DNA of 64,000 nt from Rhodanobacteraceae bacterium (GTDB lineage: Bacteria > Pseudomonadota > Gammaproteobacteria > Xanthomonadales > SZUA-5): contig JACKOW010000006.1 of NCBI GenBank assembly GCA_024234055.1, positions 202,409-266,408 on the forward strand. Direction: 5' to 3'. Positions within the stretch are counted from its first letter, which is position 1, and each line of letters opens with the position of its first letter. Shown here piece after piece: positions 1-8,960 of this stretch. A program made the position numbers and the translations under genes. Under the pieces are notes generated by a model, which did no database searches, had not been told where the DNA came from, and saw only the letters and a program-made list of their open reading frames with translations.

Positions 1-1745
1 GGTGCAAACACGTACCAGGCCAGCAGCGACAGCGCGGTCGCCAGTGACCACTGTGCCCCGATCAGGGTGCCGAGCTGGGTGGCGACTTCCTCGTCGCCGC
101 CCTGCAACGAATACACCGTGCCAAGCGCGCCGACCGCCACTTCGCGCGCGGCCATGCCCGGAATCAGCGCAATGCAGATCTCCCAGCCAAAACCGATCGG
201 CGCAAACAGCGGCTGGATCAGATGCCCCAGGCGTCCGGCGTAGCTGTAGTCGATGGCGGCGCCGGTGAAATCGGCCGGTGGCGCCGGAAAACTGGAGAGC
301 GCCCAGATCACGATCATCATTGCGAGGATGATGCCGCCGACGCGACGCAGGAAGATGCGCACGCGTTCAAGCAAACCGATCAGCAGATTGCGCAGATTGG
401 GGATGCGCCAGGTCGGCAATTCCATCATCAGCGGATGGTGCATGCCGCGGCCAACGGTGCGCTTGAGCACAAAGGCCACGACCACCGCACCCAGGATGCC
501 GGCCAGATACAGCGCGAACAGCACCAGACCCTGAAGGTTGACGAGGCCGCCGATCTGGCGCTCCGGCACGAAGGCGCCGATCAGCAGCGCATACACCGGC
601 AGACGCGCCGAACAGGTCATCAGCGGGGCGATCAGGATGGTGCTCAGGCGGTCGCGCCAATTGCTGATGACCCGTGTGGCCATGATTCCCGGAATGGCGC
701 AGGCAAAGCTCGACAGCAGCGGAATGAAGGAGCGTCCGGACAGTCCGACCTTGCCCATGAAGCGATCCAGCAGAAAGGCCGCGCGCGGCAGGTAGCCGGA
801 ATCCTCCAGCGCCAGGATGAAGGCAAACAGGATGACGATCTGCGGCAGGAAGATCAGCACGCTGCCCACACCGCCGATCAGGCCATCGACCAGCAGGCTG
901 CGCAGCGGGCCCTCGGACATATGGCGCCCCAGGGTCTCGCCCAGCCAGCCCATGCTGCCCTCGATCAGGTCCATCGGTGCCGCGGCCCAGCTGAACACGG
1001 CCTGGAACATCAGGAACAGCACTGCCGCCAGAATCATCAGGCCCAGCACCGGGTGCATGATGACGCGATCGATGCGCTCGTCCCAACGCGTGTCCACGGT
1101 CGGCAGCTGCACCGCGTCGGCGAGGATGGCCCGCACCTGTCGATGGGTCTCTGTGATCTCCTCCAGCGTTGGCGTCTGCCAGGACTGGGATTCCGGTGGC
1201 AATGCCGGTAGCCCCATGCGATCGAGTTCGGCCAGCAGCGCATCGGCGCCGCCGCGGTGCACGCCCACGGTGCTGACCACCGGCATGCCAAGCGCGGCCG
1301 AGAGCTTGTCGGTATCGATGCGGATGCCGCGGCGCTCGGCCAGGTCGCTCATGTTCAGCGCCAGCACCATCGGAATTCCCAGCCGCCTGACCTCGAGCAC
1401 CAGACGCAGATTGAGGCGCAGATTGGTGGCATCGGTCACGCACACCAGCACTTCGGGACGGGCTTCACCGGCGCGCTGACCGAGCACGACGTCCCGGGTC
1501 ACGGCCTCGTCGGCGCTGTCGGCATTGAGCGAATAGGCGCCCGGAAGATCCAGCACCCGGTAGCCGTGGCCGGCGGCCGAGCGGGCAATGCCTTCCTTGC
1601 GCTCGACGGTGACACCGGCGTAGTTGGCCACCTTCTGGCGACTGCCGGTCAACAGATTGAACAAGGCAGTCTTGCCGCAATTGGGATTGCCCAGCAGCGC
1701 GACACGGCGAAATTCGCCGTCAATGGCCGCTGCCGCCGTACTCAT
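1..1745 (-). CDS. feoB: Ferrous iron transport protein B (FeoB), 3' end beyond the left edge
   Basis: FeoB is the inner-membrane Fe(II) permease with an N-terminal GTPase domain. The minus strand from the ATG at 1745 stays open to the window edge (581 codons; family members are usually 600-780 residues). Near the N-terminus it has the G1 motif GNPNCGKTALFN, then a G3-type DLPGAYSL and a G4-type NMSD. The membrane part contains the FeoB gate signatures FLPQIVILF and SSFACAIPGIMATR. The ATG overlaps the feoA stop (ATGA), so the two genes are translationally coupled. The C-terminal helices and any FeoC gene lie outside the window. The identification is firm; only the missing end is uncertain. 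Confidence 0.97.
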   Translation of the reverse strand, partial: MSTAAAAIDGEFRRVALLGNPNCGKTALFNLLTGSRQKVANYAGVTVERKEGIARSAAGHGYRVLDLPGAYSLNADSADEAVTRDVVLGQRAGEARPEVLVCVTDATNLRLNLRLVLEVRRLGIPMVLALNMSDLAERRGIRIDTDKLSAALGMPVVSTVGVHRGGADALLAELDRMGLPALPPESQSWQTPTLEEITETHRQVRAILADAVQLPTVDTRWDERIDRVIMHPVLGLMILAAVLFLMFQAVFSWAAAPMDLIEGSMGWLGETLGRHMSEGPLRSLLVDGLIGGVGSVLIFLPQIVILFAFILALEDSGYLPRAAFLLDRFMGKVGLSGRSFIPLLSSFACAIPGIMATRVISNWRDRLSTILIAPLMTCSARLPVYALLIGAFVPERQIGGLVNLQGLVLFALYLAGILGAVVVAFVLKRTVGRGMHHPLMMELPTWRIPNLRNLLIGLLERVRIFLRRVGGIILAMMIVIWALSSFPAPPADFTGAAIDYSYAGRLGHLIQPLFAPIGFGWEICIALIPGMAAREVAVGALGTVYSLQGGDEEVATQLGTLIGAQWSLATALSLLAWYVFA

Positions 1746-2074
1746 TGCGCCGATTCCACCGCCGTGACGTAGATGTGCTCGGCCTCATGGCGACGCAGGG
1801 CAAACATGGTGCCGCCCACGCGCACCGCGATCGGCTCCATCCCGCCCGGACCGGTGGCGACCACGCGCACGCTTTCGTCCGGGACAAAGCCGATCTCCAG
1901 CAGGCGCAGCACCAGATTGCGGTCGTGGCCGTGACCCGCTCTGGGCATGGCCACGCGCAGTACGCGGGCACGCTGTCCGGGTTTCAGCCCCGCCAGCGTC
2001 GGCACTTCCATCGGCGGCGAGTTCACGGCGGCGCTGGCGGCATCGGGCAGAGCTTCACTGGCGGTGGTCAGCAT
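1742..2074 (-). CDS. feoA: FeoA family protein
   Basis: This 110-residue protein has the SH3-like FeoA core from about residue 27 to the end (LKPGQRARVLRVAMPRAG, then LLEIGFVPDESVRVV and GGTMFALRRHEAEHIYV). FeoA is a small cytosolic partner needed for full FeoB activity. The N-terminal 25 residues are a non-conserved Ala/Pro/Ser-rich extension, so a later start cannot be excluded. It sits directly upstream of feoB with an ATGA overlap, the usual feoAB order. A Fur-like site and a large repeat element lie upstream. Confidence 0.93.
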   Translation of the reverse strand: MLTTASEALPDAASAAVNSPPMEVPTLAGLKPGQRARVLRVAMPRAGHGHDRNLVLRLLEIGFVPDESVRVVATGPGGMEPIAVRVGGTMFALRRHEAEHIYVTAVESAQ

Positions 2075-2128
2075 GGGCGGTCATAGTCCTGAGCATGCGC
2101 TGATCTTAGGCCTTCGCGAGCCGTTCGT

Positions 2129-2147
2129 AAATGCGAATGACTATCAA
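2129..2147 (-). promoter_or_regulatory. Possible Fur box upstream of feoA
   Basis: About 55-75 bp upstream of the feoA start the minus strand reads TGATAGTCATTCGCATTT, which resembles the imperfect GAT/CAT trinucleotide pattern of Fur boxes (consensus GATAATGATAATCATTATC). Position and target fit Fe(II)-Fur repression of feoAB. The match is imperfect and rests on inspection only. Confidence 0.4.
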
Positions 2148-2212
2148 ACGCCAACTTTGCTCAGGCTGTCTTGATGCAAATCAAGGTTGGAATGGGCGCG
2201 CGGAACGGCAGA

Positions 2213-2480
2213 GGGGCACGGGGCACGGGGAAAGGCTGGCATAACTCAAGCTCTCGTGGGTCCAGACTTGTCTGGACGCTCTTGGTCAGGTGCCGAAGAA
2301 GCGTCCAGACAAGTCTGGACCTACAGAAGCCGCAAGGCCGTAGCCTTTGCCCGAGTCCCGAGTCCCGAGTCCCGAGTCCCGAGTCCCGAGTCCCGAGTCC
2401 CGAGTCCCGAGTCCCGAGTCCCGAGTCCCGAGTCCCGAGTCCCGAGTGCCCCGTGCCCCGTGCCCCGTGCCCCGTGCCCC
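2213..2480. repeat. Composite repeat: GGGGCAC/GGGACTC heptamers around a paired REP palindrome
   Basis: The left arm (about 2213-2231) is GGGGCAC units. In the middle (2256-2324) two copies of GTCCAGAC-NN-GTCTGGAC lie in opposite orientation, headed by GTGG on one side and closed by CTAC on the other, as in a BIME. The right arm holds fourteen CCCGAGT units (2350-2447) then four and a half GCCCCGT units (2448-2480). The outer GGGGCAC and GCCCCGT arrays are inverted copies of each other. The minus strand of 2350-2480 has GGG or GGGG runs every 7 nt and could form G-quadruplexes. It lies between the divergent feoA and argS, ending about 70 bp before argS. Confidence 0.9.
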
Positions 2481-2552
2481 GGATCCCCATTGAAGCGCTG
2501 CTTCAGGCAAGGCTGTTATTCTCTGCCACCTTTTTCCGTCCAGTGACTCCCA

Positions 2553-4334
2553 GTGAAAGAGCATTTGCAGGAACTCGTGATGCAGGCGCTGCTCGACGTC
2601 CGTCGCAAGCAGCAGGTGGAATTGCCTGAGACCCCCGAGTTTGCCATCGAGCGCACCCGCCAGAAGGACCATGGCGATTTCGCCACCAACGCCGCGCTGG
2701 TGCTGTGCAAGGCCTTGGGCATGAAGCCGCGTGATCTGGCGCAGGCCATCGTTGATCATCTGCCGGAGTCCAGGCACGTGGAAAAGGTGGCCATCGCAGG
2801 CCCCGGCTTCATCAATTTCACGCTCAGCCGTAGTTGTCTGCTGGGCACCCTGCGTCGGGTGCTGGAACGGGGTGAGGCCTATGGCAGCAACGAGCCGGAC
2901 GAAAACGAACACCTCACGGTCGAGTACGTCAGTGCCAATCCCACCGGGCCGCTGCATGTCGGCCACGGTCGTGGAGCCGCCTTCGGCGCCAGCTTGACCA
3001 ACATCCTCGAAGCCTGCGGCGTCAAGGTGCAGCGCGAGTATTACGTCAATGACTACGGTCGGCAGATGGACATCCTCGCCACCAGCGTCTGGCTGCGCTA
3101 TCTGGATCTCACCGGCAATCCGGTGCGCTTCCCGGACAACGGCTACAAGGGCGATTACGTTGTCGATGTGGCCCGCACCCTCAAGCATGCGCACGGCGAT
3201 CGCTTCCGCCGCAGTCCTTTCGAGGTCACGGCCAATCTGCCGCCCGACGAAAGCCAGGGCGGCGACAAGGAAGCGCATGTCGATGCACTCATCGGCCGCG
3301 CTCGCGAGCTGCTCGGGGCAGATGACTTCGACCTGATCTACAAGCTGGCGCTGGACAGCCTGCTGGGCGCCATCCGCGACGAACTGCTGGCCTTCAACGT
3401 GCGCTACGACAACTGGTTTTCCGAGCGCAATCTGGCCGAATCGGGCGCTGTCGACCGCGCCATCGAGCGGTTGACGCGTCTGGGCCACATGTACGAGAAG
3501 GACGGTGCCAAGTGGTTCCGGGCGACCACCTTCGGCGACGAGAAGGACCGCGTGGTCATCCGCGAGAATGGCCAGAGCACCTATTTCGCCTCGGACATTG
3601 CCTATCTGCTGAACAAGTTCGAGCGCGGCTTCACCAAGGCCGTGTACGTGCTCGGCGCCGATCATCATGGCTACATCGCGCGCCTGAAGGCGGCGGCCAG
3701 CGGGCTTGGCCTCAATCCGGCCAATGTCGAGATCGTGCTGGTGCAGTTTGCGAAGCTCTACAAGGACGGCAAGGAAGTGTCCATGGGCAAGCGCGAAGGC
3801 AACTTCGTGACCCTCAAGGACCTGCGTACCGAGGTCGGCACCGATGCCGCGCGCTTCTTCTATGTGATGCGCAGCCACGAACAGCACCTGGATTTCGATC
3901 TGGAACTCGCCAAATCGCAGAGCAAGGACAATCCGGTGTACTACGTGCAGTACGCCCATGCCCGCATCGCCAGCGTGTTCCAGAAACTGGCCGAACAGCG
4001 ACAGACCCACAACCGTTCGGCCGGCGATGCCGCCCGCCAGCAGCTCAGCAACGAACACGAGCTGGATCTGCTGAACCTGATGCTGCGCTATCCGGAGACG
4101 GTCGAGCGCGCCGGCGAACAGCGTTCGCCGCATCTGGTCGCCAACTATCTGCGTGAACTGGCTGCCGCGCTGCATGGCTATTACGACGGCGCCCAGGTCA
4201 AGATTCTGGTCGAAGACGATGATCTGCGTAATGCCCGACTGAATCTGCTGCTGGCGGTCAAGCAGGTGCTGGCCAACGGCCTTAGACTGCTGGGCGTATC
4301 GGCGCCCGAGCGGATGGAAAGGCAGGAGCCCTGA
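2553..4334 (+). CDS. argS: Arginine-tRNA ligase
   Basis: Cytosolic class I aminoacyl-tRNA synthetase charging tRNA-Arg; 593 residues, close to the usual 560-590. The N-terminal Add-1 domain (PGFINFTLS near residue 90) is followed by the HIGH-type signature HVGHGRG near residue 135, VEYVSANPTGP just before it, and a KMSK-like SMGKREGNFVTL near residue 410. As in many ArgRS the KMSK lysine motif is not canonical. The C-terminus has the DALR-type helical anticodon domain (VQYAHARIASV onward). The start is GTG with only a weak ribosome-binding site; no other start keeps the conserved N-terminus intact. The next gene encodes a SPOR protein, as in other Lysobacterales. Confidence 0.97.
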   Translation: MKEHLQELVMQALLDVRRKQQVELPETPEFAIERTRQKDHGDFATNAALVLCKALGMKPRDLAQAIVDHLPESRHVEKVAIAGPGFINFTLSRSCLLGTLRRVLERGEAYGSNEPDENEHLTVEYVSANPTGPLHVGHGRGAAFGASLTNILEACGVKVQREYYVNDYGRQMDILATSVWLRYLDLTGNPVRFPDNGYKGDYVVDVARTLKHAHGDRFRRSPFEVTANLPPDESQGGDKEAHVDALIGRARELLGADDFDLIYKLALDSLLGAIRDELLAFNVRYDNWFSERNLAESGAVDRAIERLTRLGHMYEKDGAKWFRATTFGDEKDRVVIRENGQSTYFASDIAYLLNKFERGFTKAVYVLGADHHGYIARLKAAASGLGLNPANVEIVLVQFAKLYKDGKEVSMGKREGNFVTLKDLRTEVGTDAARFFYVMRSHEQHLDFDLELAKSQSKDNPVYYVQYAHARIASVFQKLAEQRQTHNRSAGDAARQQLSNEHELDLLNLMLRYPETVERAGEQRSPHLVANYLRELAAALHGYYDGAQVKILVEDDDLRNARLNLLLAVKQVLANGLRLLGVSAPERMERQEP

Positions 4335-4416
4335 TCACGGGTCAGCCAGAAGCCACAAGCCGGCCGGCGGCCGCCGCTATGCTGGCAGTGCATCAAGGAC
4401 AGGACGCGGAAACATC

Positions 4417-5004
4417 ATGGCCAAGGGCAAACAAGCAGTACGCGGCGGCGGCAGCGCGCCTCTGCCGTTCTGGGTATGGCTGCTCACCGGGTTCGCGCTC
4501 GGTGTTGGCCTGTCGATGTTCTTCATCCTCCGGGATGGCATGCCCGCTGCCGGGCCGCGCCCGAATCCGGCCGCTGAATCCAAGACCGATGGCGACAAGC
4601 CACTGGTGGAACTGGCGGCCGGCGACAGCCGCTCGCGCGAGGCCGAAACCAAGAAGCCCCGTTACGATTTCTATTCGGTGCTGCCCGAGATCGAGGTGGT
4701 CATCCCCGACGCCGAACTGACGGCGCAATCGCAGAAGCCGCCGGAGCCGGTGGCTCCCGGTCCCGCCGCGCGCATGTTCCTGCAGGTGGGCAGCTTCAGC
4801 AATTCCGGCGATGCCGAAGCCTTGAAAGCGCGCATGGCGCTGCTCGGGGTGCAGGCGCAGGTGACGCCAGTCAAGATCAACGACCGCACCTGGCATCGCG
4901 TGCGCGTGGGCCCGTACAGCGACGCCCGCGCCATGGAGAGCGCCAAGCGTGAGCTGGCGGCAGCCAGCATCGAGGCCATCGCGCTGCGTGAGACCGGGGG
5001 TTGA
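4417..5004 (+). CDS. SPOR domain protein (FtsN-like)
   Basis: This 195-residue inner-membrane protein has a short cytosolic N-terminus, one transmembrane helix at about residues 19-41 (WVWLLTGFALGVGLSMFFIL), a Pro/Ala/charged linker, and a C-terminal SPOR domain from about residue 123 (RMFLQVGSFSNSGDAEALKA to YSDARAMESAKREL). SPOR domains bind denuded septal peptidoglycan. The layout and position after argS match FtsN-like division proteins, though the essential FtsN helices cannot be recognised with confidence. The gene begins 82 bp after argS and probably shares its transcript. Confidence 0.85.
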   Translation: MAKGKQAVRGGGSAPLPFWVWLLTGFALGVGLSMFFILRDGMPAAGPRPNPAAESKTDGDKPLVELAAGDSRSREAETKKPRYDFYSVLPEIEVVIPDAELTAQSQKPPEPVAPGPAARMFLQVGSFSNSGDAEALKARMALLGVQAQVTPVKINDRTWHRVRVGPYSDARAMESAKRELAAASIEAIALRETGG

Positions 5005-5046
5005 GCCTAGCCGCCCCTGGCGGTGCGCTTGTTCGGGCATCGAACA

Positions 5047-5172
5047 GGGGGCGGGGGGCAGGGGGCAGGGGACCCACGTCGCGGCACGGTCAGATCATGC
5101 GTCGTGGTTGGACCCCTGCCCCTTGCCCCCTTCCTTTCTGCTTTTCCTTGGCGTCCTTCGCGTCCTGCTTTT
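5047..5172. repeat. Inverted short-tandem-repeat element (GGGGGCAG type)
   Basis: G-rich units (GGGGGC, GGGGGCAG) at 5047-5071 face their complement (CCCCTGCCCCTTGCCCCC) at 5113-5130. A pyrimidine tract of the CTTTCTGCTTTTCC / GCGTCCTTCGCGTCC family follows to about 5172; this second family also makes the arms of the 13.4-kb element. It fills most of the gap between the SPOR gene and ETF-QO and encodes no supportable protein. Confidence 0.75.
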
Positions 5173-5283
5173 TGGCTCCAGGCAAGTCCAAAGCCCGGTT
5201 TTCGCCGACGACCAGGGCGTTACACGCCGCGAGCGCGCAGGCTGCCTATACTCGGGCGTATTGAAATGAAGGAGCCCAGCGCC

Positions 5284-6882
5284 ATGAGCGAACGCGATGT
5301 GATGCAGTACGACGTGGTCATCGTCGGTGCCGGGCCTGCCGGATTGGCCTGCGCCATCCGCCTGAAACAGCTCAAGGCCGAATTGTCGGTCTGCGTGATC
5401 GAGAAGGCTTCGGTGGTGGGCGCCCAGATCCTGTCTGGTGCGGTGATCGAGCCGCAGCCCCTCGATGATTTGCTGCCCGGCTGGCGCGATGCGCCGCCGC
5501 CGATCTGCGTGCCGGCCAAGCGCGACGAATTCCGGATGCTCACGCGCACCCGGGCGTGGTCGATGCCGACGCCGCCGCAGATGCACAATGCCGGCAATTT
5601 CATCGTTTCGCTGTCGGCCATGTGCGCCTGGATGGCGCCGCAGGCCGAAGCGCTCGGCGTGGAAATCTTCCCCGGTTTTGCCGCGGCCGAGAGTCTGATC
5701 GATGACGCTGGCAAGGTCATCGGCGTGCGCATCGGCGACATGGGCGTCGCCAAGGATGGGTCGCACAAGGCTGAATACACCCAGGGTATCGATATCCATG
5801 CCGGTGTCACCATCCTCGCCGAGGGCGCCCGCGGCCATCTGACCAAGCAGCTGGTCAAGCGTTTCGAGCTGGATGCAAACAGCGATCCGCAAACCTATTC
5901 GATCGGCATCAAGGAGCTGTGGCAGGTCAAGCCGGGCACCGCCGAAGCCGGTCTGATCCTGCACACCATCGGCTGGCCCATGGACAGCGCCACCTACGGC
6001 GGCAGCTTCCTCTATCACATGGATCAGGATCGCATCGCGCTGGGCGTGGTTTGCGGGCTGGACTACAAGGATCCGCTGTTCCAGCCCTACGAGGCCTTCC
6101 AGCAGTGGAAGAATCATCCCTACATCAAGCCTCTGCTGGAGGGCGGCTCGATCATGTCGGCCGGTGCCCGCGCCATCGTCACCGGCGGCTACCAGTCATT
6201 GCCCAAGGTGGAGATGCCCGGTGCCATGCTGATCGGTGACACCGCCGGCCTGCTCAATGTGCCGAAGATCAAGGGCACGCACCAGGCCATCCGCTCGGGC
6301 ATGCTGGCCGCCGAGCACTATGCCGAAACCGGGCGCGCCGAGGGCTGGGATGCCAAGTTGCGCGGATCGGCGGTCATGAATGAGCTGCGCAAGGTGCGCA
6401 ACATCAAGCCCGGCTTCAAGAAGGGCTTGTGGGCGGGTCTGGCCAATGCCGGCTTCGAGACGATCACGGCCGGCGCCAGTCCATGGACGCTGAAGAACAA
6501 GGCCGACTACGCCCAGCTGCGCAGCGTCGACAGCTACGAGAGCCCCAACCGCCACTGGGGCGAGCGTACGCTGCCGCCGCGTGATCGACTGCAGGGCGTT
6601 TACTACGCCAGCACCGCCCACGAGGAAGACCAGCCGGTACACCTCAAGGTGGCCGACACCTCGATCTGCATCGACCAGTGCGCCCGTGAGTACCAGAATC
6701 CCTGCACCCGATTCTGCCCGGCCGGCGTTTACGAGATGGTCGAGGAAGAGGGTGGCAAGCGCCTGCAGATCAACGCCTCCAACTGCGTGCACTGCAAGAC
6801 CTGCGACATCAAGGATCCCTACCAGATCATCAACTGGGTCACGCCCGAGGGCGGCAGCGGGCCGAATTACCAGAACCTTTGA
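5284..6882 (+). CDS. Electron transfer flavoprotein-ubiquinone oxidoreductase
   Basis: This 532-residue enzyme passes electrons from reduced ETF (from fatty-acid and amino-acid dehydrogenases) to ubiquinone at the inner membrane. An N-terminal FAD Rossmann motif (VVIVGAGPAGLACAIRL) is followed by a conserved GAQILSGAVIEP segment. The C-terminus carries a [4Fe-4S] domain with cysteines in CIDQCAREYQNPCTRFCP and CVHCKTCDIKDP. The frame stays open upstream, but the ATG at 5284 is chosen because AAGGAG lies nine bases before it and the upstream part is repeat DNA. No etfA or etfB is in the window. Confidence 0.96.
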   Translation: MSERDVMQYDVVIVGAGPAGLACAIRLKQLKAELSVCVIEKASVVGAQILSGAVIEPQPLDDLLPGWRDAPPPICVPAKRDEFRMLTRTRAWSMPTPPQMHNAGNFIVSLSAMCAWMAPQAEALGVEIFPGFAAAESLIDDAGKVIGVRIGDMGVAKDGSHKAEYTQGIDIHAGVTILAEGARGHLTKQLVKRFELDANSDPQTYSIGIKELWQVKPGTAEAGLILHTIGWPMDSATYGGSFLYHMDQDRIALGVVCGLDYKDPLFQPYEAFQQWKNHPYIKPLLEGGSIMSAGARAIVTGGYQSLPKVEMPGAMLIGDTAGLLNVPKIKGTHQAIRSGMLAAEHYAETGRAEGWDAKLRGSAVMNELRKVRNIKPGFKKGLWAGLANAGFETITAGASPWTLKNKADYAQLRSVDSYESPNRHWGERTLPPRDRLQGVYYASTAHEEDQPVHLKVADTSICIDQCAREYQNPCTRFCPAGVYEMVEEEGGKRLQINASNCVHCKTCDIKDPYQIINWVTPEGGSGPNYQNL

Positions 6883-6886
6883 GGCT

Positions 6887-7410
6887 GGTTGCTGGTTGCT
6901 GGTTGCTGGTTGTCGGTTGTCGGTTGTCGGTTGTCGGGACTCGGGACTCGGGACTCGGGACTCGGGACTCGGGACTCGGGACTCGGGACTCGGGACTCGG
7001 GACTCGGGACTCGGGACTCGGGACTCGGGACTCGGGACTCGGGACTCGGGACTCGGCCTTTGTGGGTCCAGACAAGTCTGGACCTACGAATGCCGGCGCT
7101 TGCGGCTGCTTCCGCATTCTGTGGGAGCGGACTCTGTCCGCGATGGCGGCGCCTGCCGTCACGTAGTCCGCTGCGCGGCCAGATGACCCACGGCGGATCG
7201 CGCGCGTCGGACTCGCTCTTTCCGACACCGACACCAACAACCGACACCGGCTTCCCCGCACCGACACCAACAACCGACACCGGCTTCGCCAGCCCTGCCG
7301 TCGCGGACAGAGTCCGCTCCCACGGTAGGCTTGTGCTTCTCCCCGCGTCCTCCGCGTCCCCGCGTGATTCGGCTCCGACCAGCCACCGACAACCAGCAAC
7401 CAGCAACCAG
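6887..7410. repeat. Composite repeat flanked by inverted GGTTGCT heptamers, with 17 GGGACTC units
   Basis: From the left: three GGTTGCT units (6887-6907), four GGTTGTC (6908-6935) and seventeen uninterrupted GGGACTC (6936-7054). Then come a single REP palindrome GTGG+GTCCAGACAAGTCTGGAC+CTAC (7062-7087), a GTGG-headed REP of the GAGCGGAC type (7121-7142), two direct copies of a 28-bp ACCGACACCAACAACCG-containing repeat (about 7227-7286), the inverse GAGCGGAC REP (about 7303-7323) and inverted GGTTGTC/GGTTGCT units (about 7387-7410). The whole gap between the convergent ETF-QO and kinase genes is this nested inverted structure. Open frames through it encode only repeats such as RDSGLGT. Confidence 0.9.
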
Positions 7411-7412
7411 GC

Positions 7413-8960
7413 TCAAACCGGCAAGGCATCCAGTGATTGCTGCATCCAGCGCAGGAAGCGGCGCATGTCCAGCGGTTTGGCGAGGAAGCCGTTGGCACCA
7501 GCCTTCTCGGCGGCAGCGCGGGTGCGGGCGTCGCTGGCGCCGGAGAACACGATGATGGCGCCCTCGTATTCCTTGAGGCGCAATTCCTGGGTCAGCAGCA
7601 AGCCGGAGCGCGTGCCCAGATCGACGTCGATGATGATCAGTGCCGGATCGAAGGCCGCGGTTCGGGCGTGCAAGCGGTCGGCATCCTGCAGCGTTTCCGT
7701 GGCGTAGCCGAGCTCGCGCAGCGACCACTGCAGCAATTCGCAGATGTCCGGATCGTCGTCGACGATCAGCACCCGGCGGTTGCTCAGGTTCAGCGCCGGC
7801 TCGTCGCCGCTGGGCGCCAACACGATGGGAGTGGGCTCCTGGGTCTGCTCTGGCAGGTGCACGTGCACGCGGGTGCCGACGCCGGGTGCCGAGCTGAGCT
7901 TGAGCTCGCCGTCCATCGATTCGACCAGTTGGCGCACGATCGACAGACCGAGACCCGCGCCCTCACGGCCTTGCTGGGCGCCACGGTTGAGGGGCTCGAA
8001 CACCCTTTGCTGGTACTCCGGGGCAATGCCGATGCCGGTGTCGGTGACCACCAGATCGATCGCTTCGCCATCCCAGCTGAGTTCGGCCCGGACCTCGCCA
8101 GCCTGGGTGTAGCGCACGGCATTGGACAGCAGGTTGACCAGGATCTGGTGCAGCTTGATCTGATCGAAGAAGGGCATGCGGGTGCCGCTCGACTCGGCAC
8201 TGACCTTCAGCTCCAGACCCTTGCCATCTGCCATCGGCCGGATGATCAGCTCGATGTCCGCCGCCAGATCCTCCAGCGCGAAAGCGTGCCGCTCGACTTG
8301 GGCATCCGGGTGTCCCTGGCGGGCCAGCTCCAGCAGATTCTCGGCCAGGGACCTGAGATAGACGGCATTGCGCTGGATGGCTCCCAGTGCCCGATGCAGC
8401 GGCGTGTTGTTCTTCAGATGCGGTTCCAGCAGTGCGGCATAGCCGCTGATCGAGGTCAGCGGCGTGCGCAGATCATGCGCCGGCGTGTCGATCAGACGTT
8501 GCTGGAACTGTTGCGTCTCCAACAGCGAGCGCTCGCGCGACTCCAGCTGCTTGCGCACCGATTTCAACTCGCGGATGGTGCGCGATTTCTCGATGCTGGC
8601 CAGGGCCGACTCGTTGGCCTGCTGCTGGCGCTCGGTGAGCTCGGCATTGCACAGATCCGAGTCGGTCATGACCACGTGGCTGAAGGGCTGGTCGGGAATC
8701 CAGTGCAGCGCCACATGGTGGCCGCTGTCGATGGCCACCAGCGGCCACAACAGGGGCTGCGAGTCGTCGGCTCCGACCTTCATGTTGGACACCAGCTCCA
8801 GTATCGGGGCCAGCTGGTCGGTGGCCAGACCGTAGTGGGCAGCATTGCCCTGCAGCTCACGAACCTGACCTGCGGCATCAATGCTGATCACCAGCGGCTG
8901 CGCCCGGTCGATGAGATGGCGGGTGAGCGCATCGGCGACCTTCGGTGGGTAGCGCTTCAC
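7413..8960 (-). CDS. Hybrid histidine kinase with C-terminal receiver domain
   Basis: This 515-residue protein starts at a GTG overlapping the GTPase stop (GTGA). The N-terminal 110 residues look like a PAS-type sensor and there is no membrane helix, so it is cytosolic. A coiled coil (110-155) leads to the dimerisation/phosphoacceptor helix with H162 in HDLRTPLTSISGY. The ATPase domain has NLLSNAVRY (N box), DTGIGIAP (G1) and GAGLGLSIV (G2). The receiver at about residues 390-510 has the DDD acidic cluster in VLIVDDDPD, the phosphoacceptor in IIIDVDLG and the lysine in FLAKPLD. No DNA-binding domain or separate regulator is nearby, so output probably goes through another protein, possibly the GTPase module it overlaps. 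Confidence 0.93.
   Translation of the reverse strand: MKRYPPKVADALTRHLIDRAQPLVISIDAAGQVRELQGNAAHYGLATDQLAPILELVSNMKVGADDSQPLLWPLVAIDSGHHVALHWIPDQPFSHVVMTDSDLCNAELTERQQQANESALASIEKSRTIRELKSVRKQLESRERSLLETQQFQQRLIDTPAHDLRTPLTSISGYAALLEPHLKNNTPLHRALGAIQRNAVYLRSLAENLLELARQGHPDAQVERHAFALEDLAADIELIIRPMADGKGLELKVSAESSGTRMPFFDQIKLHQILVNLLSNAVRYTQAGEVRAELSWDGEAIDLVVTDTGIGIAPEYQQRVFEPLNRGAQQGREGAGLGLSIVRQLVESMDGELKLSSAPGVGTRVHVHLPEQTQEPTPIVLAPSGDEPALNLSNRRVLIVDDDPDICELLQWSLRELGYATETLQDADRLHARTAAFDPALIIIDVDLGTRSGLLLTQELRLKEYEGAIIVFSGASDARTRAAAEKAGANGFLAKPLDMRRFLRWMQQSLDALPV

Noticed and set aside
2286..4175. 629-codon open frame on the minus strand opposite argS
   Set aside because: It is a shadow of the high-GC argS gene; argS has all class I synthetase motifs, and the antisense frame runs into the heptamer array.
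6936..7054. Tandem GGGACTC array as a CRISPR or protein repeat
   Set aside because: There are no spacers, the unit is only 7 bp, and frames through it give only RDSGLGT-type repeats that extend into flanking REP DNA with no start signal.
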